Positions 7,901 to 17,035 of a DNA stretch of 64,000 nt are shown in pieces. This stretch comes from Mycobacterium ahvazicum (GTDB lineage: Bacteria > Actinomycetota > Actinomycetes > Mycobacteriales > Mycobacteriaceae), in the NCBI RefSeq assembly GCF_900176255.2, contig NZ_FXEG02000006.1:124001-188000 (forward strand), read 5' to 3'. The translations under genes were made by a program, and so were the position numbers. How positions within the stretch are numbered: position 1 is the first letter of the stretch; the number at the start of each line of letters is the position of its first letter. The notes below the pieces were generated by a model, which was not told the origin of the DNA, made no database searches, and worked only from the letters and a program-made list of their open reading frames with translations.

Positions 7901-9631
7901 ATGAGAGTCGCGCGACGCTGGCTTCCGCTTCAGGTGCAACCTCTTGAGGGTGAATCGATCGATTCGTGGTTGGAGGCCAGCGCACGTGCAATGGGTGGCA
8001 CCGTCGGAACTCTTGCGGCGGCCGCGAAGCTTCCGGCTACCGCGAAGCCGCATTGGTTGACCTGGCTGCTGCCGGAGCAGGAACAGTTGCTCGAGGCGGC
8101 CACCGGTGTACCGGCGGAGTCGTTCGAAGCGATGACGCTGAGCAAGTACGACGGGACCGCCTTGCATATTGATGCGTACACTGAGCGTCTCAATCCAAAG
8201 TTTCCCTTCGGAGCTCTGCCGAGGTCCCGGTTCTGCCCTGCATGCTTATGCGAAACGGGCGGCCGGTGGCAATTGCGCTGGCGCCTCGGTTGGTCCTTCG
8301 CGTGCCTGGAACACAATTGCCTCCTTGTTGACCAATGTCCTGGCTGCGGAAGCTATCAGCGATCGACCCAGTACTACCGCCGCATCCAGCCTCCAGCCAC
8401 CTGCCGTTGCGGTCTTCCACTGGGAACGGTTCCAACGTTGCGGTGGACCGATAGACACAATTTTTCGTGGGCGCAGGAGGCGGTCAATGAGGTTATTGAC
8501 GACGGCTACGCTGATTTCGGAATCTTTGACACCCACGTACGGCTTTTGCAGGAGGTCCTGGAGGCTGTCAGAAGCCTTGCCAACAGGATCTTGAACTATT
8601 CGTCGACCCACGGCCTGACGATTGAGGACGTTGAGGATGACCTGACGGGTGAGCATACGGTAGGTTTCGCGTCCTCACAGGCGCGAGAAACACTGAATAA
8701 CAAAGCGCCGCTTCGTGCTCTGGATGTTGCAGTCGGTACCACATTGGCCTTGAAGGTGTTGTGGGACGCAAGCGTGACCGACTGTGGGATGGCCGCCCGA
8801 TGGTTCATTGCAGGGCAGAACGCCACCAGCGGCCCAGCGGAAATCCGCTCATGCGCGCGAGATAGCGACATCGCCGCTGCCATCGTGTTGAAGGCGCGTA
8901 ACGCCGATATGGGTCCTGAACTCCAGCTGCGATACCGCTCTGCAACGACGCTGCCGTGCGCACCGAGCCCGGGGCAGAAGCGAATCCAGAAGAAGGCTGC
9001 CCGGCTGCCGGCGGCAATCTGGTCGCAATGGGCGTCTGTGTTGCTATCGGGACGTCGCAAGACTTTGGTACTTCGCGAGACATTGTCGTGCGCCACACTG
9101 CTCGTGGGTGCAACCATCAGACCCGTTGCGGCAGTGCGCCTCCTAGGCGTCGTCGAGAGCCACAGCATTTTGAATAACAGGCTGTGGGTTTTGTGCGACT
9201 CAAGCTACTGGGAGCCGATGCAGCAGGCGCTCGTCCGGTTAAGCGACTTCCTAGAGCAGGGCGACGGTGGCCGGATCAACTACGAGCGCCGCCGCCAGCT
9301 CGATTACTCCCTGTTGGTCAGCGATGACTTCTGGCAGCAACAGGTAGAAGGCGATGCTGGCTCGCTGCCGACGGTGAGCTCGGTTGTGGCCGCGCGTTGT
9401 TATTTGATTGAACGAATAAGTGGGTCCCCGCGTCTCGCCCTTCATTTCCACCCCGAGTTGGACTACTGGAGTTTGACGAAGCTCGTGGCCGCTTTCACGG
9501 CGCACCTGACCGAGCCGACGGTGGCGGCGCTGGATCAGCGTGCACGGAGCTTCCTTGCGGAGCAGGGAGTCAGTGAACCGGTGTACTGGCACCCGCCTCT
9601 TAAACTGCTTGAGGGACTTGACTTCTCGTAG
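7901..9631 (+). CDS. tniQ: TniQ family target-selection protein (first copy)
   Basis: A 576-residue TniQ/TnsD-like protein. The N-terminal TniQ signature PLQVQPLEGESIDSWLEASA is followed by a zinc ribbon: RFCPACL (Cys112, Cys115), ACLEHN, and CPGCG (Cys146, Cys149), then a long C-terminal helical region. TniQ-family proteins read the attachment site or a guide complex and hand the target to TnsC. Its place next to the dnaB 3' end suggests it may recognise that end as TnsD recognises glmS; this is inference. A 144-base gap with a palindrome separates it from tnsA, so it may be expressed separately. Confidence 0.88.
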   Translation: MRVARRWLPLQVQPLEGESIDSWLEASARAMGGTVGTLAAAAKLPATAKPHWLTWLLPEQEQLLEAATGVPAESFEAMTLSKYDGTALHIDAYTERLNPKFPFGALPRSRFCPACLCETGGRWQLRWRLGWSFACLEHNCLLVDQCPGCGSYQRSTQYYRRIQPPATCRCGLPLGTVPTLRWTDRHNFSWAQEAVNEVIDDGYADFGIFDTHVRLLQEVLEAVRSLANRILNYSSTHGLTIEDVEDDLTGEHTVGFASSQARETLNNKAPLRALDVAVGTTLALKVLWDASVTDCGMAARWFIAGQNATSGPAEIRSCARDSDIAAAIVLKARNADMGPELQLRYRSATTLPCAPSPGQKRIQKKAARLPAAIWSQWASVLLSGRRKTLVLRETLSCATLLVGATIRPVAAVRLLGVVESHSILNNRLWVLCDSSYWEPMQQALVRLSDFLEQGDGGRINYERRRQLDYSLLVSDDFWQQQVEGDAGSLPTVSSVVAARCYLIERISGSPRLALHFHPELDYWSLTKLVAAFTAHLTEPTVAALDQRARSFLAEQGVSEPVYWHPPLKLLEGLDFS

Positions 9632-9650
9632 GTGGCACACGGAACCGTGA

Positions 9651-9672
9651 GTGCACAGCAAATGCTGTGCAC
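9651..9672. promoter_or_regulatory. Perfect palindrome before tnsA
   Basis: Arms GTGCACAGCA and TGCTGTGCAC are exact reverse complements around AA, starting 20 bases after the tniQ stop and ending 104 bases before tnsA. There is no T run, so an operator is likelier than a terminator. The owner protein is unknown. Confidence 0.6.
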
Positions 9673-9775
9673 GAGTGAAAATGCACGTAAAAGTTTCGAA
9701 AATCGACCCAGTAGCTACCTCCAAACTGCATATCGTGGCGCACCTGACCCTACGTCGAAGGTGGAGGTAAATCCG

Positions 9776-10543
9776 ATGAGTCGCAACAATGCACGGCAAA
9801 ATGGTCAAGGCGGAGCAGATGGCGTCGTGCAGCTTGAGTGGACACTGCGTTTCCGCGACGGTGTGAAAACCGTATGGCTATGGCAAGTCCAAGGTGCTCC
9901 ACCACTGGACCTGCTGGCTCCGATCCGGACGCCTAGGTCGTCGGCGAGTAATCGCCATATCCCAGTGTCGGCTTACACATTTACCAATTCTGGTGTCGTA
10001 CATCTGGAATCAGGGCTTGAGCACGACCTGGTTCGCATGCTCGATCGTGACTCCACCGTCTTACGAATAATTTCCCAACCATTCCGGTTGTCATGGCATA
10101 CCGAAGAACCGGTTACCCACTTCCCCGACCTATTGACCCAGCACATCGATGGCAGTGTCACCGTATGGGATGTCAGACCGCAAGAAAAGCAAGACGACGA
10201 CTTTCAGGCCAAGAGCGTCGTCACCCGCCGTGCCTGCGAGCGGGTCGGATGGCGCTACACGGTGTTCGCCGGAACGACCGTAACGGAACGAATGAACATG
10301 TTGTGGCTGCACGGATTTCGCCACAGGCCTCCATGGGCAACGCATTTCGAGGAACAGATACAGCAGCTGGCTGAATGTGGCGACACGACGGTGGGCTCGC
10401 TTCTTTCGGCAGATGACGGGACCGGCGAACTCAAAACGGTGGTCTGGCACATGGTGTGGACGGGCGCATTGGACATCGACATGACCGTGCCGTGGACGCT
10501 GCACACACCCGTTGTAGTGAGCAAGGAGATGAGCCATGTCTAG
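9776..10543 (+). CDS. tnsA: TnsA-like transposase endonuclease subunit
   Basis: The 255-residue protein starts at ATG 9776 behind GTGGAGG; the open frame upstream to 9632 has no RBS. It has the TnsA N-terminal restriction-endonuclease-like pattern: ESGLEHDLVRML (Glu82), THFPDLL (Asp118), then VTVWDVRP. In Tn7 TnsA the last block is Q-x-K; here it is Asp132-Val-Arg134, so the catalytic lysine position holds Arg. TnsA cuts the 5' strands at transposon ends beside TnsB. The tail overlaps tnsB by 8 bases, showing coupling. Confidence 0.85.
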   Translation: MSRNNARQNGQGGADGVVQLEWTLRFRDGVKTVWLWQVQGAPPLDLLAPIRTPRSSASNRHIPVSAYTFTNSGVVHLESGLEHDLVRMLDRDSTVLRIISQPFRLSWHTEEPVTHFPDLLTQHIDGSVTVWDVRPQEKQDDDFQAKSVVTRRACERVGWRYTVFAGTTVTERMNMLWLHGFRHRPPWATHFEEQIQQLAECGDTTVGSLLSADDGTGELKTVVWHMVWTGALDIDMTVPWTLHTPVVVSKEMSHV

Positions 10544-12674
10544 CGGCCGTACCAGCCTTGTCGAAGGAACACGCGTACTGACTTATCGAGGGTTCGCGGT
10601 CATCGACAAAGTCGAAGCAGCCGGCGTCATCTTGCAGCATGCCTCCGGCGACACAACGAAAACCGGTTATGCGGAAATTGATTCAATCCGCACCCTTGAC
10701 AACGGCGAAGTGTCAGCCCTCTGCGAACCGCTTCGCCCACGGTGGGACGCCCTCAGCGACGAAGCCCGCGAGTCGGCGCTGTTCAAGTTGGGAATTGTTC
10801 AAGAGATCTTGACCGGTTACCGAGACGGCCATCCCGCTCTGGCACGTCCTGGCGAGCCGAGACCGCCGTTCGGTCCGAGTGGGGCTTCGGAGAGCCAGCG
10901 CTGCACTGCGATGGCCATGGAATTGAATCTTGGAGCGCAACTCGATCGCAAACCGCCCCGCCGAATCCAGGACGAGGATTGCAGCACAGCGCATTACAGC
11001 CCGGTCACGATCAGAAGCTGGGTACGCGGGTTCAAAGAGCGTGGCCTGCTCGCGCTGATCGACGCACGAAGTACTCGCCAAAGCAAGTCTTGGGAGTTGA
11101 TCGACGAGCGATACCGCCAGGTGGCCACCCAGATAGTCGACACCTTGGACGGGGACCGATCGACCATCTCCAACCAGGAGGTCGATCGCCGAACCAGAGT
11201 TCGACTGAAGGAAAACGGGATTGAGGACTTCCAGGCACCGCAGAGAATCACCCGCCAGTTCCTGGCTGCCCTCAAACGGGAGCGAGGAGCAACGACGCGT
11301 GCACAAAAGAGCCGGAAGCTCCGCAAGGTTTCAGGCGCAAAACACTACCCGGCGATTCGCCCGGGCCAGGTGGTCGCCATCGACGTCACCCGCGCCGACA
11401 ATCTCGTCTACGACACACTGACCGGCCGCGCATGCAGCGTGGAAATCATCACCGCCATCGATGTCGCGACCCGCGTGGTTCTCGCGCTACGCGTCGTTCC
11501 CAGAAGCGCCAATGGTATCGAGGCAGGGCTGCTGCTCTACGACATCTGCCGCCCCTTCTCATTGCTGGTCGAGGGCACGTCCATCAGTCAATGGAGGTGG
11601 GCGGGCCTGCCTGGGCAGCTCGACCTCCGCGGCGTGGCCGTACGGGTGGGCAAGCGCCTGCTGGCACCGGACTTCAGCACTCTGCAGGGCGAGCACGGCG
11701 TTCCGTCCGTGCTACCGGATGCCATCCGATGCGACCACGGATCAATCTTCGTCTCTCAACATTTCCGGGCGCTGCTAGCGACCCTGGGAATCGATCTGAT
11801 GCTCAATCGCGGCGGCAAGGCCAACGACAACCCACATGTGGAACGTTGGCACGAAACCATTCAGCGTGGGTTGCAGCAGATCCCGGGATACAAGGGCCGC
11901 AACACCTCTGAGCGCGGCAGACTGGTTAGCGATGAGCCCCTGTTGACCGCATCGCAGCTGCGGGATCACTTACGTCGTTTCGTCGCACTCGATTACCACC
12001 GCAGCGCGCATGAGGGCCTGATCCTGCCCGGTGAAGAGGAGGCAAGGATGTGCCCTCTCGAGATGTGGGATGCGATGACTGAACTCACTGGGCGAATCGA
12101 TGTGCCGCAAAATCCGGATCTGATCTACCAGTTCCTCCCGGTTCGATGGGGGACCATCAGCCACGCCGGTGTGGAGTTCAAGAACCTGGTGTACGACTCG
12201 CTGAAAGTCTTTGAGCCCTATCGTTCGGTGCCAGTCGGGCAGTTCCGACCTGAAGACCGCGCGGCACCCTTCTTCTACGATCCGCAAGATCTCTCGCGGA
12301 TCTGGTTTCGCGATCCCGCGACGAACCGAGTCGAACCCATTGAATGGCGCGGCTCTGACCACACCGTCGCGCCAATGACAGCGGCGATCGTCGACGCCGC
12401 GCGGCGACGGATACGCCACCGAGGCGGAAACCTGGTCTTGAATCGGAATTCCGCCACGCGCCAGATCCTCGACGAACTCACCCAGATCACCGAGGCACCT
12501 GCAAAACCGAAACTACGCAAGAAGCTCATCGCTGCCCGGTTGCGGGTGGAGCAGGCCAAGGCCGATCACGCCGAGGCGCAGCAGCATCAAGACCAGGTGC
12601 AGCCCCCGCGGTCACACCCACGGCGGCCATCGCCGGCGCACGACCTGTGGCCCGAGCTTCCGGAAGGTGCCTAA
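10536..12674 (+). CDS. tnsB: TnsB-like DDE transposase
   Basis: The 712-residue Mu/TnsB-type transposase starts at ATG 10536 behind AAGGAGATGAG. The N-terminal half carries helix-turn-helix DNA-binding domains (SPVTIRSWVRGFKERGLLAL). The RNase H-like core has Asp283 (VVAIDVTRAD), Asp400 (IRCDHGS) and Glu436 (PHVERWHE), a DD(35)E triad with normal spacing. A beta-barrel and a basic, proline-rich tail that would contact TnsC follow. It binds the transposon ends and makes the 3' cuts and strand transfer. The stop is followed by tnsC after 2 bases. Confidence 0.92.
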   Translation: MSSGRTSLVEGTRVLTYRGFAVIDKVEAAGVILQHASGDTTKTGYAEIDSIRTLDNGEVSALCEPLRPRWDALSDEARESALFKLGIVQEILTGYRDGHPALARPGEPRPPFGPSGASESQRCTAMAMELNLGAQLDRKPPRRIQDEDCSTAHYSPVTIRSWVRGFKERGLLALIDARSTRQSKSWELIDERYRQVATQIVDTLDGDRSTISNQEVDRRTRVRLKENGIEDFQAPQRITRQFLAALKRERGATTRAQKSRKLRKVSGAKHYPAIRPGQVVAIDVTRADNLVYDTLTGRACSVEIITAIDVATRVVLALRVVPRSANGIEAGLLLYDICRPFSLLVEGTSISQWRWAGLPGQLDLRGVAVRVGKRLLAPDFSTLQGEHGVPSVLPDAIRCDHGSIFVSQHFRALLATLGIDLMLNRGGKANDNPHVERWHETIQRGLQQIPGYKGRNTSERGRLVSDEPLLTASQLRDHLRRFVALDYHRSAHEGLILPGEEEARMCPLEMWDAMTELTGRIDVPQNPDLIYQFLPVRWGTISHAGVEFKNLVYDSLKVFEPYRSVPVGQFRPEDRAAPFFYDPQDLSRIWFRDPATNRVEPIEWRGSDHTVAPMTAAIVDAARRRIRHRGGNLVLNRNSATRQILDELTQITEAPAKPKLRKKLIAARLRVEQAKADHAEAQQHQDQVQPPRSHPRRPSPAHDLWPELPEGA

Positions 12675-12676
12675 AC

Positions 12677-13705
12677 GTGGATGCCCAGCTATGGCACGAC
12701 TACTGCACGATGCAGCCACCAGCAGAGCCCCAACCGGTCACCGTGCGGCAGTGGAAGGTAATGACACGTCAGCAACGGGCAGGCCACATCGACCATTTGA
12801 CCGAATGGCTACAGAGCCTGTTTCTGCCCACCGGCGACGTGGTGGCGATCTACGACGCTATCGACCACATTGTTCGAATCAACAAGTTGACTCCACCGGG
12901 CGCGAAGAGCTTGCCCGCGCTCTCAGGACCGAACTACGCCGGCAAGAGCACGATGATGATGCGTTGGGCGCGCGAGAAGTACTTAGCGTGGATCGCTGAC
13001 GCCGAACTGGACCCCTACGGGCGGCCGATCATCCGCCCCGAACCGGGGTGGGAAGTCGACCTGGATCCCGTTGTATGGATCGACCTCGACGCCGCTGCCC
13101 AGATTAAGGACGTCGACGCAGCAATCCTGGGGTTCTTCCACCTTTCGGCCGAGGGAGCAAAACGCGACATATCGATGGCGGCGATGGACGCGGTTCGAAG
13201 ACACCGAACACAGATCGTCATTATCGATGACGTTCACCTGCTCAAGACGAACTGGAAATCGGGACGCGACGTGCTCGACCACATCAAGCACCTCAATACA
13301 CGCCTTGGCCAGATCGGCGTCACACTTGTTCTCATCGGTGCCGATCTCGAAGCCCGAGACCTAGTGCATGACCCACAAATCGCGGCCCGTCTCCGGCTGA
13401 ATCGGTTCGGGCCGTACGAGATCGACGATCTCGACGCCGATCGGATCGGTTGGCAAGTGATCGTGCGCGATTTCGAGAGACTGCTGCTGCCTCATCTGCC
13501 GCGAAGTCGACCGAACGAGCTGCACACCAAGCTTGCGGCCGAGCTCTACCACCGCACGCACGGCTACCTCGGAGACCTCAAAGCGCTGCTCTGCGAGGCG
13601 ACGATCGGGGCAATCACTGATGGCACCCACAGGATCCTGCTCCGGCATCTCAACGTCGTGACGTTGAGCAAACGTGCAGAGGAACAACGTCTGGTACCCA
13701 GCTGA
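12677..13705 (+). CDS. tnsC: TnsC/TniB-like AAA+ transposition regulator
   Basis: Start chosen at GTG 12677, two bases after the tnsB stop and behind GGAAGG, giving 342 residues; an upstream ATG at 12647 is in frame but overlaps tnsB. Walker A GPNYAGKST is at 84-92 and Walker B IVIIDDVH at 180-187. A sensor stretch VTLVLIGADL follows. TnsC forms ATP-dependent filaments on DNA that link TniQ-marked targets to TnsB and enforce target immunity. The next DNA is the IS21 element at 13861. Confidence 0.9.
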   Translation: MDAQLWHDYCTMQPPAEPQPVTVRQWKVMTRQQRAGHIDHLTEWLQSLFLPTGDVVAIYDAIDHIVRINKLTPPGAKSLPALSGPNYAGKSTMMMRWAREKYLAWIADAELDPYGRPIIRPEPGWEVDLDPVVWIDLDAAAQIKDVDAAILGFFHLSAEGAKRDISMAAMDAVRRHRTQIVIIDDVHLLKTNWKSGRDVLDHIKHLNTRLGQIGVTLVLIGADLEARDLVHDPQIAARLRLNRFGPYEIDDLDADRIGWQVIVRDFERLLLPHLPRSRPNELHTKLAAELYHRTHGYLGDLKALLCEATIGAITDGTHRILLRHLNVVTLSKRAEEQRLVPS

Positions 13706-13862
13706 AAAGCTGGGCAACGCCAGCACAAAGTCACGGCGATGGTCCAGTGACCGCTGCGCCGATCGCACCTCCTCGACCGGAATGACGCGCGATGGCTGGT
13801 CGCAGGGCGTGTGGTGCGTTTACCGGTGTGCGGACCCAGGTTGAACCTCGAACATCGCAATG

Positions 13863-14690
13863 TCAACGTGATTTGGCTCCGGTTTGACGGCTTGATTTGG
13901 CCCCGGTCGTGTTGGGGGGTTTCGCGTTTCGTGCGTGGGCGAGTCGGTAGGAGGTGCTGCCGGTTTCGATGATCTGTCCGGCGAAGGTGAGCCGGTCGAC
14001 GATGGCGGCGCAGAGTCGGGGGTCGGTGAAGGTCTTCGTCCAGGAGGAGAACGGCTCATTGGAGGCAATGGCGATCGCGGAGCGTTCTTCTCGTTCGGTG
14101 AGGACTTGGAAGAGCAGCTCGGCGCCGCGGCGGTCCAGTTGCAGGTATCCCAGTTCATCGACCAGGAGCAGATCGACGCGGCCGTAGCGGGTGATGAGTT
14201 TGGTCAGGTGTTTGTCATCGGCGGCTTCGACGAGTTCATTGACCAGCTTGCTGGCCAGGGTGTAGCGGACGGTGTAGCCGGCTTCGGCGGCCAGGGTGCC
14301 CAGGGCGATGAGTAGGTGACTTTTCCCGGTGCCGGAGTCACCGATCAAACACAAGGGGTATCCGGCTTTGACCCAGTCGCAGCTGGCCAGCTGGCCGATG
14401 ATCGCGGGGTTGATGGCGGGGTTGGCCTCATAAAAGAAGTCCTCCAAGCGTTTAGGGCGGGGGAAGCCGGCGTCGCGGATACGCCGGTCCGCGCGGCGGC
14501 GGGTGCGGTCGTCGCATTCTGCAATCACCAACTCGGAGAGGAACTCGAGATAGGTCAGATGTTCACGTTGCGCGGGGGTGGCGGCGATCTCGCTGAACCG
14601 GTCACGGATGGTGGGCAGTCGCAGCATGCGGCAGCCCTGCTCAATGGCCGCGGTGGCGGCCTGCTCGGTGACTGCGCGTCGGGCGGTCAT
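13863..14690 (-). CDS. istB: IstB-like ATP-binding protein of IS21 element
   Basis: A 275-residue AAA+ helper. The ATG at 14690 overlaps the end of the istA frame that finishes DKYDILLGRETS. Walker A is GDSGTGKSH, Walker B LLLVDELGYL, followed by IASNEPFSSW. IstB forms a decamer that bends target DNA and stimulates IstA. This gene looks intact although its istA partner is broken; its last residues (TTGAKSSRQTGAKSR) are encoded by the IS end repeats. Confidence 0.92.
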   Translation of the reverse strand: MTARRAVTEQAATAAIEQGCRMLRLPTIRDRFSEIAATPAQREHLTYLEFLSELVIAECDDRTRRRADRRIRDAGFPRPKRLEDFFYEANPAINPAIIGQLASCDWVKAGYPLCLIGDSGTGKSHLLIALGTLAAEAGYTVRYTLASKLVNELVEAADDKHLTKLITRYGRVDLLLVDELGYLQLDRRGAELLFQVLTEREERSAIAIASNEPFSSWTKTFTDPRLCAAIVDRLTFAGQIIETGSTSYRLAHARNAKPPNTTGAKSSRQTGAKSR

Positions 14691-15749
14691 GAGGTCTCCC
14701 TGCCGAGCAGGATGTCGTATTTGTCCATGCAGGGCAGCGGCTGCGCGTGGGGGCACCCCGGCGCGGTGGGCGGCCAGGACCAGCACCTGCGCGCCGGGCT
14801 GAACCACATCGCCTGCAGGAAGCGTGGTTCGGCGCTCGGTGGCCTTGCGGGCCTCCAGGGCGACCACATCGGGGTTGACCGAGCCGACCGCCAGGGCGGC
14901 GGTGATCCCGGCGAGCCCGGTCGAGGTGACGGTGCAGCAACAGGACTTCCACTAGGGCACGGGTGCCCGCCGCGTCGCCGTGGGCCCTGCGGGCGGCGGC
15001 CCGGAATCGCTCGTGCCCGGCAGTGAACACCTTGGCCGCACGGGCCTGTGACAACGCGGTCGCCCCGGATAGCGCGCCGGGCTTGCGCAACAAGATCTCC
15101 AGATAGTGATCCAGATCAAGGACTTTGGCGCACTTGCCGATCGCCCGCTGATGGCGGGCCACCACCACAGTGCGGTCATGACGGTCACCGTCGAGGCCGA
15201 CAGCTTCACCCGCAGCCGATGGCCGATGAAACGGGCCGGCACCGAGTACTGGTTGCACCGCACCATCACCTGCGCGTAGCGGTCCACCCGCGGGGTCAGG
15301 GTCAGCGTAGTGTCGAACGCCTCGCTGGGCAGCGACCGCAGCAGGGTCTGCTCCATCGCCCAGTCCTGGGCCACGCTGGTGGCCCGGTTGCCGATCCGGC
15401 GGGCGTCATCAGCGTCATCGGCGGCTTCCAGCAGGGCGTTGAGTTCATCGATGGAGTTCACCACCGGCATCGGCACGCAGTGGTTGCGGCGAAACCGCCC
15501 GCCCTCGTGTCCGGGCTGGCAGTACCAGGCCTCAAATCCGTAATGGGAGCGAAAGGCGATCCAGCGGTCGTTCTCCTGCCGCGAGCGCCCGAACAGCACC
15601 TGTTTGACCGCGCTGTTGAGGTTGTCGTAGCGGATCTTGTCCACCGGGACACCGCCGAGCCGTTCGAATGCATGAACGTGGCCCTCCAAAAACGCTTCCT
15701 GACCGGCGGTCACAGACACCCGATGCGCTGCCCGGCCCGAGTAGGACAA

Positions 15750-17035
15750 CCTCAGTGTCAGGGTGAGGTTGCCGCTTGTTGCGGTGGTTGGATCCTGATC
15801 GCCTGGTGTTTGGCTCGTAGGCTCGTTGCCGCCTTCGGGTTGGCGTTCATGCGTTTTGTCGGCATCAGGTGTGAAGGACCGGCCGGCGTGACTTGATAGG
15901 AGCGTGGCATCGCCCCCACTGAGATGTGTCCGCCGACCGGCCCAACCGTCACCTCACAGTGAAGGAGGCAACCTCCATGGTTGTTGTTGGAGCCGATGTC
16001 CACAAGCGCACGCATACGTTTGTCGCCGTGGATCAGGTGGGCCGCAAAATCGGCGAGAAGGTCGTCGAGGCCACTACGGTAGGTCATCACCAGGCGATCC
16101 GATGGGCTCGCACTCAGTTCGGTGTCGAGCTGGTGTGGGCGATTGAGGATTGCCGACACTTGTCAGCGCGTTTAGAGCGCGATTTGTTGTCCGCCGATCA
16201 GAAGGTGGTACGAGTCCCGTCGAAGTTGATGGCCCAGACCCGGGCCTCGGCTCGTACGCGGGGCAAGTCTGATCCGATTGACGCGTTGGCCGTCGCGCGG
16301 GCCTACCTGCGTGAGCCCGATCTTCCGGTGGCTTCCCACGATGAACTGTCGCGGGAGTTGAAGCTGCTGGTGGATCGGCGTGAAGACCTTGTGGGGCAAC
16401 GCACTTCGACGATCAACCGGTTGTTGTGGAGAGTGCACGAATTAGATCCTGGCCAGGCGCCGAAACCGGCGTCGCTGGATCTGGCCAAGCACCGCAGGAT
16501 GCTCGGTGATTGGTTGGCCGCCCAGCCCGGTCTGGTGGCCGAGTTGGCCCGCGAGGAGTTGGCCGACATCACCCGACTCACCGAGGCCATCAATGCTTTG
16601 GCGAAACGGATCGGCGAGCGTGTCCGCGCGATCGCTCCGGCGTTGCTCGCCATGCCCGGCTGCGGCGAGCTCACCGCCGCCAAGATCATCGGCGAAACCG
16701 CCGGGGTCGCCCGCTTCAAAAGCGAAGCGGCGTTCGCCCGGCACACCGGCGTGGCGCCTATCCCGGTGTGGTCAGGCAACACCGTCGGCCGGGTCCGGAT
16801 GACCCGCACCGGCAACCGCCAACTCAACGCCGCTCTGCACCGCATCGCGGTCACCCAGATCCGTCTCGACGGCCTGGGACAGGCCTACTACCGCAGCCGT
16901 CTGGCCGCTGGCGACTCCAGCACCGAGGCCCTGCGCTGCCTCAAACGCCGCCTCGCCAGAGTGGTCTTCCATCACCTCCACACCGACCACAACATCCGAA
17001 CAAAGCCTTGCCAACCGGCAGCGGCTTGACATAGG
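15750..17035 (+). mobile_element. IS110-family insertion inside istA
   Basis: Joining the flanks (GAGTAGGA on the left, TAGGAGAAACGC on the right) restores the istA reading TMRFSYSGR, so the element occupies about 15750-17035 with a few bases of ambiguity from the shared TAGGA. No inverted repeats are seen, as expected for IS110. The 220-base non-coding stretch before the transposase is where an IS110 bridge RNA would be encoded. Confidence 0.85.
15977..17029 (+). CDS. IS110-family (DEDD) transposase
   Basis: The 350-residue protein starts at ATG 15977 behind AAGGAGG. The N-terminal RuvC-like domain begins VVVGADVHKRTHTFVAVD (first catalytic Asp), with Glu in VWAIEDC and KSDPIDALAVARAYL holding the later acidic residues. 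A coiled coil follows, then the C-terminal transposase_20 domain MPGCGELTAAKIIGE with the Ser-containing TGVAPIPVWSGNTVGRVR. Appears intact. IS110 transposases use a bridge RNA to pair donor and target. Confidence 0.93.
   Translation: MVVVGADVHKRTHTFVAVDQVGRKIGEKVVEATTVGHHQAIRWARTQFGVELVWAIEDCRHLSARLERDLLSADQKVVRVPSKLMAQTRASARTRGKSDPIDALAVARAYLREPDLPVASHDELSRELKLLVDRREDLVGQRTSTINRLLWRVHELDPGQAPKPASLDLAKHRRMLGDWLAAQPGLVAELAREELADITRLTEAINALAKRIGERVRAIAPALLAMPGCGELTAAKIIGETAGVARFKSEAAFARHTGVAPIPVWSGNTVGRVRMTRTGNRQLNAALHRIAVTQIRLDGLGQAYYRSRLAAGDSSTEALRCLKRRLARVVFHHLHTDHNIRTKPCQPAAA

Noticed and set aside
15048..15896. 282-residue plus-strand ORF
   Set aside because: Antisense shadow of the broken istA and the IS110 left end.
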